Assembly: GCA_951213105.1 (NCBI GenBank)
Contig: OX578140.1
Coordinates: 119,209,653-119,273,652, forward strand
DNA from: Amaurobius ferox
Lineage: Eukaryota; Arthropoda; Arachnida; Araneae; Amaurobiidae
Direction of reading: 5' to 3'
DNA length: 64,000 bases
The notes below the pieces were generated by a model. The model made no database searches. It saw only the letters and a program-made list of their open reading frames with translations, and was not told the DNA's origin. Positions 20,772 through 30,740 of the stretch are shown here, piece by piece; position 1 is the stretch's first letter; the number at the start of each line of letters is the position of its first letter. Made by a program: the position numbers and the translations under genes.

Positions 20772-22183
20772 CCCTTTCGCGCCGACTGTCACCTGTACGT
20801 GCCAGCAAGAAACGCACTCACTTCCCGGCCGACACGCCAGCGTGCAAGAGCGTTTTCTCATTCACCCCCGGCCGCCACCCATTAGTGCCAGTGTCCTGGA
20901 ACGTTTTAAAAACTAAAATTTTTGCCAGAAGATGGCATTATATGTCCATGTGGTTTCAGATACATGTAGATTTGACCTTCTACTCAAAATGAGAGTAGTA
21001 TGACTCACATACACGTGGTTTTTAGGGGGAAGGAATGAAGGAGAAAGGAATGTTTCCGAATGGCGTGAATTATACGGCTCTTTACATTCGCACGTGGTAT
21101 TTGTTTACAGTAAGCAGGGGAAGTTTTTTTTTCGCTACAGCTTTGGGTATTTCGATTTGCGGTCCAGTTTTTAGTGGATAGTTAGATCTTGTAGACGTAA
21201 ATTTTTTCTCTTTTTACCGTTAGAATGTCGAAGCGTCGAAAAATTTTAACTGAGATTGAAATAGCGGAAATGATGCAAAATATTTCAGATATTGATTCTG
21301 AAACAGATTCGGATAGTGACACTAAAATATATTCTGATTATTCTGCTCATAAAGAATCTAGCGAATCTAATGATGATGAGGACATTACTGATATCTGTAT
21401 GCCGAGTACATCGAAAGCAAGTACTTCTCCATGGTCATCCACAGTAGAAAATTTAACACAATTACCATTCAAAGCAGTGCCTGGACTAAAAGTGGATAAT
21501 TCGGTTGAAGAAGAAATTGATTTCTTTAGGCATTATTTTGATGATACAGTAATGAAATTAATTACGGAACAGACTAATCTGTATCAGAGAAGTATATATC
21601 CTGAGGATGCATCTGGTGCACGTTCTTCGAACTATTTACCTGTCACAGAGGAAGAAATGTTTGTTTTCTTTGCTCTAACAATTTTGATGGGCATTATAAA
21701 AAAACCCAAAATCAAAATGTACTTTTCAACGAATCCCATGCTTGCAACGCCATTTTTTAATAGCGTAATGAGTCATGATCGATACGTTGCAATTCTTCGA
21801 TGTTTGCATTTTGCCAGCAGCGATGCCAAAAAAATCGTTTTCAAATTTTTCATACGAAAAAAGAATTTTAAGTCCTATATTTAGTTTTCAGATATATAAT
21901 GTTAAAAGTTATTAAATGGTAAGTACATAGTGAAAATAAAATGTGTAAAATATATATTTAAACAAGAAATAACTTAAATAAATAAAGTATCTATAGAAAT
22001 ATATATAAAGCATATGCCATTTAAATATTCTACAGAACATTATTAAACAACGCGTTGATATTTCGGTAATTTCATGGATTTAGGCTTAACAGCAAAAAAC
22101 CCTCCGGCCGTGGACAGACACTCGCGAGAGAGACTGCCGGCCTCAGCGATAAGCGCACGTTTGCGCTTCGCGTCGCGAAAGGG
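20772..22183 (+). mobile_element. piggyBac-like element inserted in the Copia-1 LTR
   Basis: TTAA is found at 20768-20771 and 22184-22187, and the ends are CCCTTTCGCGCCG and, read inwards, CCCTTTCGCGACGCG. It is 1412 bp long. The empty site exists in the 3' LTR of Copia-1 copy 2, where TTAA stands alone at 49362-49365 with matching flanks. It carries only the N-terminal part of a transposase gene. Confidence 0.92.
21225..21884 (+). CDS. piggyBac transposase, N-terminal part only
   Basis: The frame encodes 219 residues starting MSKRRKILTEIEIAEMM. A Ser/Asp/Glu-rich leader extends to about residue 70. From about 95 the start of the DDE_Tnp_1_7 domain follows, with a 'FFRHYFDDTVMKLITEQTN' segment, then ILMGIIKKP and SVMSHDRYVAILRCLHF. 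Family proteins continue for another 300-400 residues with three catalytic Asp and a cysteine-rich tail. Here the frame stops after a low-complexity Lys/Phe end. The rest is deleted, so the product cannot transpose DNA. A remnant role as DNA-binding protein is conceivable but unsupported. Confidence 0.88.
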   Translation: MSKRRKILTEIEIAEMMQNISDIDSETDSDSDTKIYSDYSAHKESSESNDDEDITDICMPSTSKASTSPWSSTVENLTQLPFKAVPGLKVDNSVEEEIDFFRHYFDDTVMKLITEQTNLYQRSIYPEDASGARSSNYLPVTEEEMFVFFALTILMGIIKKPKIKMYFSTNPMLATPFFNSVMSHDRYVAILRCLHFASSDAKKIVFKFFIRKKNFKSYI

Positions 22184-23086
22184 TTAAAATGATTTTTCCG
22201 TTCTCGTGAACGAATCGCGATGTGGACAAAACTTGGCTTATCATGCAAATCACCTTTCTCACCGCTCACGCATCCTGTTTTGCATATCCAGAGGGTGTTG
22301 CCGGCAACGGTTATGTTCCGGAACGCACCCATCGTCGGATATAAAGGCTAGACACTTTTCTGGTTTAAGGTAGATCGCTAGATCGCTTGACATCACGGAA
22401 GCTCGCTTGATAGCTTGTTTGATAGATCAGCCAGACGGATCGATATACTGATCGACGGAAGGATCTAGAAGGATCTAGATCGGGCAGACGGATCTACATA
22501 AAGTCATGTTCGACGTAGTCGAAGGTTACGATAAATGTTTATCGGTGGACGCGGATGTTTAAATTAAACTAAGTAGTTTTTGTGGTTCTCAGTTATGGAG
22601 ACCATGTTTTCCGTGTTGTGGACTTTATCTAGTACTGATCCGGGAAGTTTAAAGTTTTTGCCATAACGTGTGCCCAGCTAGTGGTGGCGTCGGAAATTGC
22701 ACGTGGTTACGTAAGTTGAAATGTTTTATTCTACTTACTCGTGTAAATACTGCTTAAACCAGAAACGTGTCTAAGCGTGGAACTATTACTGAAAGCCTTC
22801 AAATGAGCTGTAGAGCTCATTTTTTGTACATAGCATGCTTTGTTTTGCTTTACTGTTTTTCATGAAATATTTTGTAAGCAAATGCAACGGATTCACTCTT
22901 CAATAAAAGTGATTTTGAACTAAACTGGAACTGTTCTCCTTTAACACCTCTACAGCTACTTGTATTTCTACAACTACCCTTTGACTTTGTTATAGCTGCA
23001 ACACTACTTAAATTTTCAACGAACATTTGATTTAACTTATATAATATAATATATACCAACAAGGTTATTTTATAAATTTGCCATCA

Positions 23087-23101
23087 GGTTATGGGCCCAG
23101 T
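23087..23101 (+). other. Copia-1 primer-binding site (initiator tRNA-Met half)
   Basis: GGTTATGGGCCCAGT follows the LTR directly. It is complementary to the anticodon arm of initiator tRNA-Met (CTGGGCCCATAACC). Drosophila copia uses the same internal tRNA fragment as primer. The second copy has it on the minus strand at 54150-54164. Confidence 0.85.
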
Positions 23102-23184
23102 GCTCCCCATAACAACGTTAAAAATTCAGAAGTGTTAGTGTTCCAGCAAAGAATCCTGTCGACGGGGGCCGCGGACGGCGCCAT

Positions 23185-26100
23185 TTGCATGTCGACGAAA
23201 GCATAAACAAAAAACTGTTCAGTTCAGTTCCAAAAGGCCACCTTGCCATGGAGGCAAATAAAATTAGTGCATTAACAAGAGACAATTACGTCACGTGGAG
23301 GAATGAAGTTTCATTCGCTCTGAAAGGAGAGGGCTGTTTCGGATTTGTAGACCGAACAGCGTTACCGGTGGATGATAAGACGTCATGGCGTGATTATGAA
23401 GAACACATGCGCAGAAAGGACCGCACGTTAGCGATCCTGTTCCAGAACGTTTCATCTGACTACCAAGAGTTAATTGACATTAACGACGATCCGGCAGATG
23501 CGTGGGATAAGTTAAAAACGCACTTCGAAGCGCCGACTCGCGCCAACCTAGTGCGCTTACTGGATGACTTCTTCAGCCTGCGTCCGGAGCCAGATGAACC
23601 TGTGGATATCTTCTGCACACGTCTAAAGAAAGCGGTCACCAAACTGAAGAACGTTAAGCACGAGGTGGAAAGCGTCTATGTGGCATTCCAGGCCATTAGA
23701 TACCTCTCGGACGACTTTCAAGGAATGGTCCAACAAATCTACAGATGGGAGGACAAGGATTTCACTTTGGAGAAAATCCAACATGAATTGTCAGAGGAGG
23801 AAGGACGTATCCGGCAACTCCATAGTGACAGAAACAACGTAAGTCAGAATTCATCTGTATTCTTGTCTCAAAGTAATGTAAATGTAAAATGTAAAAATAA
23901 CAAAGTGTTTAAAAATGTTAAACCAGTTAAAAAGGTCATAGGACCGTGTTATTTTTGTAAAAAGGCTGGTCATTTAAAGAGAAATTGCCCTACTCTTAAG
24001 TCTAGCTCAAATATAATTGAATTATATTCTTCTGCTAGAATTGAAGCAAATACTGTGCAGGATCCTAGCGATAGACTCAGCTGGGTAATTGACACCGCTG
24101 CTATGCGGCACTTTTGCAATGATATTAATCTATTCTCAAAATTTAAGGAAAGCAAAGGTGCATCTATGTCGCTAGCAATGGGTGATATTGAGAGCCCAGT
24201 TGAGGCTATCGGTACGGTCAAAATGTTTGTTCAGTTTAAGAACATAAGAAGTGATATTGTTTTGTCTGATGTAATGTTTTCGCCTAAGTTAAGACGAAAC
24301 TTATTAGCCGCATCTGTTCTTGAGGAACAGGGGTATACATTTAAAGGGGCTAATGGGGTATTGTGGTTTTACACTCCAAAGGGAGAAAAATTCTTCTATT
24401 CTAAACGAAAAGAAGGCTTATATTTTTTAAAACCTCAATACGAAGTTCAGACTGTAAATAACAATATTGAAGACCGTAAAACTAAAGGAAAGGATCAGGA
24501 TAGGGATAAAGATTCTAAGAAAGATAGAAAACCCCTAAATAAGAAAAACAGTATTAACAAAATGAAAAATTTGCCTAGTTTAAATAAAAGTAAACATAAC
24601 TCTGAGGTGAAGTCGAGGTCAAAAGGAAAAGTTAATGATAAACCAAGTTGTTCGGTTTCTGAGGTTTTAAATAAAACGGAACTCTGGCATAGGAGATATT
24701 GCCACATTAACACTGATTATTTATATCAGACAAGTAAAGTTTCCGCAGCTAATGGACTCCCTAGACTAAAATATGCAAAAATTAACTGTACACATTGTAA
24801 GTTAGCAAAGTCTAAGAGAATTTCTTTTAAGCCAATTGGTAGGATAAGGTCCACTAAACCTTTACAATTACTCCATATGGATGTGTGTGGTCCCTTACCT
24901 ACAGCTTCAATGGGCGGAAACAGATACTTTTTGACAATAACTGACGACTTCAGCCGGAAAGTGTTTGTGTATATAATGAAACAAAAATCAGAGGTGTTTA
25001 GAATATTTAAGGAATTCCAAGCTAAGGAAGAGAGGCAGCTAGGCAAAAAGATTTTGTGTATCCGTACGGACAATGGTATCGAGTTCTGTCATAACCAGTT
25101 CAAGGCATGCTTAAATAAATTGGGGATTAAATCAGAAAGGTCAAATGTATATACGCCCGAACAGAACGGGGTTTCTGAGAGATTTAATCTAACTGCACTA
25201 GATTGTGTAAAAGCTATGCTTGATCAAAGTCAGGTTGATAACAGGATGTGGGCAGAAGCGATTTTGTGTTTTACACACACCAAGAACAGGATATGTCATA
25301 AGTTCAAAACCAAAACTCCACACGAGTTATATTATGGAAGGAAGCCAACCGTTGCTCACCTCAAAGTTTTTGGGTGCAAACCCTATGTGGGCACAGCCAA
25401 ACAAATCAGGAATAAGTTGGATATGAGAGCCCAAGTAGGAATTATGGTCGGTTATGCCGAAAGCACCAAAGGCTATAGGATTTATATAGCAAGTAAAAAG
25501 AAAGTTGAGGAAACTTGTAATGTAAGATTTGAGGAAGGAGAGGCAGCGGAAGGCGTCCTGGGCCCTAATTACCCTAAAGGAATCACCTTGAGGAAATCGA
25601 ACGTTACTCAGTCGATTGACTCTGAATCAGAATGCTTGGGAGGAGTGTCAGAGGAAGAAGCAGGTGAGAGCCGTGACACTAGTGAATCTAGTGGGGATGA
25701 GGACTCTCCTGCTGATTCTGGTCTGACACCCTGCTCAGATATTAACTGGATACGGAAAGCAGTACCTAGGCCTGATGGGAGTAGGACGGATATTTACTAC
25801 TCAGTAAAAGGTGACAATAAAAGGCTGAGATCTCACAATGATGTCAGAAAGTTTTGTGGAAAAGCTGACATTCATTATGATCAGCAAATGTTTAATTTTA
25901 GAGAGAAAAAGGGGGTAAGTGATATCAAAAGAAAACCGGAAGCAAGCAATGTTGAGATCTTGATACCCAAGAGCTATAGATCGGCAATAGAATCTCCCCA
26001 GTCCGATAAATGGCAAGAAGCCATGGATGATGAAATAGCTACAATGCAGGAGAGGGGTGTCTGGGACTTAGTGCCTGCACCCATCTCACAACAAAAAATT

Positions 26101-26721
26101 ATCAGAAGTAGATGGGTTTATACCATTAAGAAGGATGAAAGGGGAAATGTCAAAAGATTCAAAGCTCGCCTAGTAGCTCAAGGATATACCCAGATAAAGG
26201 GGGACTCATATGATGAAGTGTTTAGCCCTGTGATTAATTTTAGTTTAATCAGAGCCTTCTTCTCCATATTCGTTTGCATGCTTAAATGGAAACATTTTCA
26301 ACTGGACATTAAGTCCGCATATCTTTATGCAAAGTTGAATGATAAAATTTTTTTGAAACAATCACATGGATATGTCGATCCAAACCAGCCTCAATATGTT
26401 TGTTTACTTAAGAAAGCAATATATGGCCTTCACCAAAGCGGAAGGGAATGGTATACAGAGCTTGACACCACCTTGAAAAAATTGAACTTTTTTAAATTTA
26501 AATGGTGCAACTGTGCTTATATATATCAGAATAAAGTATTAATGCTGGTTTACGTAGACGATATAATTTTGTTTGCTAAACAACAAAATGATATAGACCA
26601 TACTGTTTCACTTTTGAGTAAAGAGTTTGATATCAAAGAATTAGGAAAAGTCAAAAGACTTTTGGGTGTGGAATTTAAAGATAGAGTTTTTAAATTTAGT
26701 AATGATATCTTTAAAATGTAA
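23185..26721 (+). CDS. Copia-1 gag-pol polyprotein, intact, without RNase H
   Basis: This is one open frame of 1178 codons. The likely real start is M22 (23248, MEANKISAL) because Copia Gag proteins begin at that alignment point. Gag occupies about 22-230, with a zinc knuckle C255-x2-C258-x4-H263-x4-C268 and the protease motif DTAA at D303. A Lys/Asp/Arg-rich linker follows (~425-490). Next come the integrase zinc motif (H502, H507, C535, C538), the integrase triad D566, D629, E665 (35 residues between the last two), and a reverse transcriptase with YVDD at 1123-1126. The frame stops at FKFSNDIFKM, shortly after the reverse transcriptase; the usual RNase H domain (about 150 residues) is absent. 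All catalytic residues that are present look intact. Confidence 0.94.
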   Translation: MHVDESINKKLFSSVPKGHLAMEANKISALTRDNYVTWRNEVSFALKGEGCFGFVDRTALPVDDKTSWRDYEEHMRRKDRTLAILFQNVSSDYQELIDINDDPADAWDKLKTHFEAPTRANLVRLLDDFFSLRPEPDEPVDIFCTRLKKAVTKLKNVKHEVESVYVAFQAIRYLSDDFQGMVQQIYRWEDKDFTLEKIQHELSEEEGRIRQLHSDRNNVSQNSSVFLSQSNVNVKCKNNKVFKNVKPVKKVIGPCYFCKKAGHLKRNCPTLKSSSNIIELYSSARIEANTVQDPSDRLSWVIDTAAMRHFCNDINLFSKFKESKGASMSLAMGDIESPVEAIGTVKMFVQFKNIRSDIVLSDVMFSPKLRRNLLAASVLEEQGYTFKGANGVLWFYTPKGEKFFYSKRKEGLYFLKPQYEVQTVNNNIEDRKTKGKDQDRDKDSKKDRKPLNKKNSINKMKNLPSLNKSKHNSEVKSRSKGKVNDKPSCSVSEVLNKTELWHRRYCHINTDYLYQTSKVSAANGLPRLKYAKINCTHCKLAKSKRISFKPIGRIRSTKPLQLLHMDVCGPLPTASMGGNRYFLTITDDFSRKVFVYIMKQKSEVFRIFKEFQAKEERQLGKKILCIRTDNGIEFCHNQFKACLNKLGIKSERSNVYTPEQNGVSERFNLTALDCVKAMLDQSQVDNRMWAEAILCFTHTKNRICHKFKTKTPHELYYGRKPTVAHLKVFGCKPYVGTAKQIRNKLDMRAQVGIMVGYAESTKGYRIYIASKKKVEETCNVRFEEGEAAEGVLGPNYPKGITLRKSNVTQSIDSESECLGGVSEEEAGESRDTSESSGDEDSPADSGLTPCSDINWIRKAVPRPDGSRTDIYYSVKGDNKRLRSHNDVRKFCGKADIHYDQQMFNFREKKGVSDIKRKPEASNVEILIPKSYRSAIESPQSDKWQEAMDDEIATMQERGVWDLVPAPISQQKIIRSRWVYTIKKDERGNVKRFKARLVAQGYTQIKGDSYDEVFSPVINFSLIRAFFSIFVCMLKWKHFQLDIKSAYLYAKLNDKIFLKQSHGYVDPNQPQYVCLLKKAIYGLHQSGREWYTELDTTLKKLNFFKFKWCNCAYIYQNKVLMLVYVDDIILFAKQQNDIDHTVSLLSKEFDIKELGKVKRLLGVEFKDRVFKFSNDIFKM

Positions 26722-27826
26722 AATTTAACTGTTCAAATAGAAATTTTACTTTAAATTTTTTTTTTTCACATTTTCAAAGTATAAATGGTTAGGGTATCTT
26801 ATGATTTATTCCTCTCTCATTGATACAAATGAAATGTATCTTGAGTATATATTGTTATGTGACAATGAACTGTTACTTTTCTCACATTACACTTGAAAAA
26901 TATATATCCATTTTTACTACACGCATAACGCATTTTTGCTTATGTGAATAAAATATGTGTCTGAATGTACATTATTGATATAATTCACATGAATCATGAA
27001 ATTTTTAATCTGTGCTTATCTCATATGTATGTTTACCTTCTGTATCTTTTATTATCATTGCCATTGTATTGGGTATTTATTGTGTATACTAGTCATAGGC
27101 TAAGATAATAAGACTTAAAATTTTTTAATCTTAAATGTTAAATTTCATAGTTATACACTAAATTTTCTACAACTTGAATTTAATGTTTGGACTTAAATTT
27201 TTAATCTTAAATGTTAAATTTAATAGTTATACATTACATTTTCTACAACTTGAATTTGATGTTTGGACTTCAAATTTTTAATCTTAAATGTTAAATTTCA
27301 TAGTTATACACTAAATTTTCTACAACTTGAATCTGATATGTATAATAAATTTTTTAATCTTTAATATTAAATTTAATAACTATACCTAAATTTTCTAGAG
27401 CTTAAATTTTTGATATCTTAGATTTTTAAATTTTAAACTTAATGTTTCTATAAATTTTCAAAATAGTAAAGAAATAGCTTTCTTTAGTATGAGCTAGTAC
27501 TTTAGAAAGGGCAATAGTATGGTTATACTCAGTTTCTTTTACTATGTTATCCTTAAACATGTAATTTAAAGAATGCTTATGATCTGCATTATAGAGAAGT
27601 GTACTTATTTGATTGTTGCCATTTTGAGATATAGAAAAGGCTGTTCACTTTCTAGAATGTTATAAGTATTATAAATTTCTTTAATGTATAAAATTTTGTG
27701 TATGCATACATTATGTTTTTAGGATACTAAGAACCTTGACATTTTTGACCTTGATTCTTAGAGTAACCTTTTGTTGGATGAAAGCATGGGCGCCGAGAGT
27801 TGGTGTTTTTGCATGAGGGGGCCGAT
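26722..27826 (+). other. Copia-1 3' non-coding segment with ~76-bp tandem repeats
   Basis: In place of RNase H this holds AT-rich DNA full of stops in all frames. From about 27112 to 27345 three units of ~76 bp repeat (ACTTAAATTTTTAATC, AATGTTAAATTT, ATAGTTATACA, TTTCTACAACTTGAAT), followed by a degenerate fourth. It ends in the purine-rich GAGGGGGCCGAT before the 3' LTR. Copy 2 has the same segment at 49427-50529, so it belongs to the family. Confidence 0.8.
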
Positions 27827-28744
27827 TGTTGGAAACTTGGTTTTGTTTACGTCGCGTGAACGAATACGTCGTTGGTTTTGTTTACGTCGTGAACGAATCG
27901 CAATGTGGACAAAACTTGGCTTATCATGCAAATCACCTTTCTCGCCGCTCACGCATCCTGTTTTGCATATCCAGAAGGCGTTGCCGGCAACGGTTATGTT
28001 CCGGAACGCACCCATCGTCGGATATAAAGGCTAGACACTTTTCTGGTTTAAGGTAGATCGCTAGATCGCGGTAGCTCGCTTGATAGATCAGCCAGACGGA
28101 TCGATATACTGATCGACGGCAGGATCTAGAAAGATCTAGATCGGGCAGACGGATCTACATAAAGTCATGTTCGACGTAGTCGAAGGTTACGATAAATGTT
28201 TATCGGTTGACGCGGATGTTTAAATTAAACTAAGTAGTTTTTGTGGTTCACAGTTATGGAGACCATGTTTTCCGTGTTGTGGACTTTATCTAGTGCTGAT
28301 CCGGGAAGTTTAAAGTTTTTGCCATAACGTGTGCCCAGCTAGTGGTGGCGTCGGAAATTGCACGTGGTTACGTAAGTTGAAATGTTTTATTCTACTTACT
28401 CGTGTAAATACTGCTTAAACCAGAAACGTGTCTAAGCGTGGAACTTTTACTGAAAACCTACAAATGAGCTGTAGAGCTCATGTTTTTGTACATAGCATGC
28501 TTTGTTTTGCTTTACTGTTTTTCATGAAATATTTTGTAAGCAAATGCAACGGATTCACTCTTCAATAAAAGTGATTTTGAACTAAACTGGAACTGTTCTC
28601 CTTTAACACCTCTACAGCTACTTGTATTTCTACAACTACCCTTTGACGTTGTTATAGCTGCAACACTAAATTTTCAACGAACATTTGATTTAACTTATAT
28701 AATATAATATATACCAGCAAGGTTATGTTATAAATTTGCCATCA
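27827..28744 (+). repeat. Copia-1 copy 1, 3' LTR
   Basis: It begins TGTTGGAAACTTGG and ends TTTGCCATCA (918 bp). Its first ~80 bp differ from the 5' LTR: a GTTTTGTTTACGTCG motif is repeated and the palindromic CTCGTTTCGCGGGAG block is missing. From the octamer on (ATGCAAAT near 27926) it resembles the other LTRs, with a TATA box at about 28021-28028. Confidence 0.9.
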
Positions 28745-28819
28745 GCTTCGTCTTCGTGATATAACATCATGATTACGTTTGATCGGTATCTTCATGTACG
28801 CCGGTTATGACAATATTAA

Positions 28820-29491
28820 CCCTTTCAGGATGGCGGTCCAAAAGACGAAGCGCTTCGCTTCCGAACTGGTCCCAAAGGACGGTGCATTTTTTGCGCTAAG
28901 CCTAACTCTCGAAAATAATTCGCTAAAAATCACCTATTCCACACAGAAATCTACTTTTTTCAGGAATAAAAGAAATATTTATGTTCTATTTGATGTATAA
29001 TTTTCATACAAATCTGAATACAAAATACTCGTTAGTTGCTCCCATTCTTTTATCCGAAATAAACGAATAATTTCACTGCCTCTAAAACTCAAAAAAAAAA
29101 AAAAAAATACTCTCTTATATTCCTATGATTCACCAACGAAATCACAACGCTGAAATAAAAATAAAAACCGAAACTCAATTATAAAATTGTTGATGCTACG
29201 AGAACTGCTCTGTTTGTTTATATTACAAAATGATTTTAACCGCTCCAAATGGAGAAATAATTCATTCGATCCTCTTCTGCCACGGTCATGCCTCTGCAAA
29301 ATACATTGGAGTTAGTTCCACGGACATGGAACGCCATCTAGTAGACAAATTAAAACGTTCCGCGTGGTGGCACTTATAGGTGCCACTATCCGCTTGCGGT
29401 AAAATTTCCTCCGGCCTGAGTGCGTGCCGTTCGTCCTTGAATGATGCAAGTTCGCAGCTGGCACGTGGGTGTGCCGATCGTCGCGAAAGGG
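28820..29491 (+). mobile_element. piggyBac MITE (672 bp) inside the family-2 solo LTR
   Basis: TTAA at 28816-28819 and 29492-29495 flank the ends CCCTTTCAGGATGGCG and, read inwards, CCCTTTCGCGACGATCGGC. It is a short relative of the derivatives at 1788-3976 and has no coding sequence. Three related LTRs show the uninterrupted TTAA (30363-30366, 35568-35571, 47519-47522). Confidence 0.9.
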
Positions 29492-29763
29492 TTAATGGAC
29501 GATGCTTGTTAGGCCTGAACTGCTGTTAAGTCTACTGTAATTTTTCAAGACTTGTGTTTAAAGTATTCAACGATTTGCAAATATCTTTTCCAAGTTATGG
29601 AAAGTGATATAGTCTTATGTTATTTTAATGTTTCGAGTTCGTGAAAAATAAATTTCGTTTTTTTATTCACGTTGACTATTTTCTGCTTACATCCGCTACG
29701 ACACTCTGCTAACATCTGGGTTTTTTTAATGGATAAATTCCAATAAATTTCAAGTAACTAGCA

Positions 29764-30095
29764 AACTATACCGTTAGCCGTAAGTTGCGCACGTAGCTGA
29801 GATAAGATAGCTACTTCATCAACTGTACCGTTAGCCGTGACTTGGATGTAAGTAGCTGAGGTGTGCAATTGACAACTGCTGTATCAACTGCACCGTTAGC
29901 CATGACTTGCGCACATAACGAAGGCGTGCGATCGACATCTACTCCATGAACTTCACCAGTAACCACGATTTATGCGTGTAGCTAAGGTATGCAATAGACA
30001 GCTACTTAATGAACTGAACCATTAGTTATGACTTGAGTGCATAACGGAGACGTGAGATCGACAGCTACTTCGTGAAATACATCGTTAGCCGTAAT
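29764..30095 (+). repeat. 63-bp satellite array, copy 1, segment 2: one full five-monomer unit
   Basis: Five consecutive monomers can be told apart and return in the same order in copy 2. A reads CGTTAGCCGTAAGTTGCG and ends ATCAACTGTA; B has CAACTGCTGTATCAACTGCA; C has CATAACGAAGGCGTGCGATC and CATCTACTCCATG; D has ACCACGATTTATGCGTGTAG; E has ATTAGTTATGACTTGAGTGC. The next A monomer is cut by Copia-2 at GTAAT (30091-30095). Confidence 0.85.
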
Positions 30096-30740
30096 TGCTG
30101 GTTACTTGAAATTTGTTGGATTTTATCCATTAAAAAAAACCAGATGTTAGCAGAGTGTCGTTGCGGATGTAAGCAGAAAATAGTCAACGTGAAAAAAAAC
30201 CGACATTTATTTTTCACAAACTCAAAACATTAAACTAACATAAGACTATATCACTTTCCATAACTTGGAAAAGATATTTGCAAATCGTTGAATACTTTAA
30301 ACACAAGTCTTGAAAAATTACAGTTGACTTAACAGCAGTTCAGGCCTAACAAACATCGTCCATTAATATTGTCATAACCGGCGTACATGAAGATACCGAT
30401 CAAACATAATCATGATGTTATATCACGAAGACGAAGCGAGATAGAGAGAGAAGATAGACAATCAACTGATACAAGCACTAGCTTAAATAGGCCAGTATCA
30501 TTGAAGTTGTAGTTAAAGTTTTCCTTCCGGAGTATGCTAATCTCTAATCAGTTGAAGTAGAAATTAGCATAAACTGGAAGTTGACGTCTCAATTTGCAGG
30601 ACCACAGACCATGGGGGTAAAACTTCTTACCAAGCGATCCAAAAGCAATTAGCCAATCATAACGAAGTATCTTTAGGATTTTAGACCGTACATTGACCGA
30701 TTCACGTACGTGCTTGTTTACAACCGAAGTTTTTCTAACA
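30096..30740 (-). repeat. Copia-2 3' LTR
   Basis: The 645-bp LTR is in minus orientation. It contains an inverted pair of ATGCTAAT-type octamers (about 30535-30570) upstream of a weak TATA-like TATTTAAGC and shows the uninterrupted sites for Copia-1 (GAAGC, 30433-30437) and for the piggyBac MITE (TTAA, 30363-30366). Confidence 0.88.

Larger units (their letters stand above)
20708..23086 (+). repeat. Copia-1 copy 1, 5' LTR (interrupted by piggyBac)
   Basis: It starts TGATGGAAACTTGG (TGTTGG in the other copies) and ends TTTGCCATCA. Without the piggyBac insert the LTR is about 963 bp. It contains an octamer ATGCAAAT (22243-22250), an inverted TTTGCATAT (about 22279-22287), a TATA box TATAAAG (22340-22346) and a polyadenylation signal AATAAA near 22900. 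This is the promoter of the element; transcription probably starts some 25-30 bp after the TATA box. Confidence 0.88.
20708..28744 (+). mobile_element. Copia-1 LTR retrotransposon, copy 1 (intact coding frame)
   Basis: It has 5' LTR 20708-23086 (with a piggyBac inserted), primer site 23087-23101, one gag-pol frame 23185-26721, a 1.1 kb AT-rich non-coding segment, a purine stretch GAGGGGGCCGAT and 3' LTR 27827-28744. GCTTC flanks it at 20703-20707 and 28745-28749. The uninterrupted target can be read in the minus-strand family-2 LTR near 30433-30437. A second copy in opposite orientation is at 48489-55055. RNase H coding sequence is lacking in both. Confidence 0.93.
20399..29763 (+). mobile_element. 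Solo LTR of Copia family 2, interrupted by Copia-1 and a piggyBac MITE
   Basis: It begins TGATAAAAAAACTTTGG and ends CAAGTAACTAGCA, with AACTA on both sides (20394-20398, 29764-29768). Its parts 20399-20707 and 28750-29763 match the LTRs at 30096-30740, 35299-35930 and 47163-47789. The continuous reading is broken by Copia-1 (20708-28744, duplication GCTTC) and by a piggyBac MITE (28820-29491). The paralogous place in copy 2 of the host element (near 48347) is empty and reads GAACTATATCG. Confidence 0.88.

Noticed and set aside
29764..30095. Regularly spaced short repeats as a CRISPR-like array
   Set aside because: Whole 63-bp monomers repeat with gradual divergence; there is no constant repeat alternating with unique spacers, and the context is eukaryotic.
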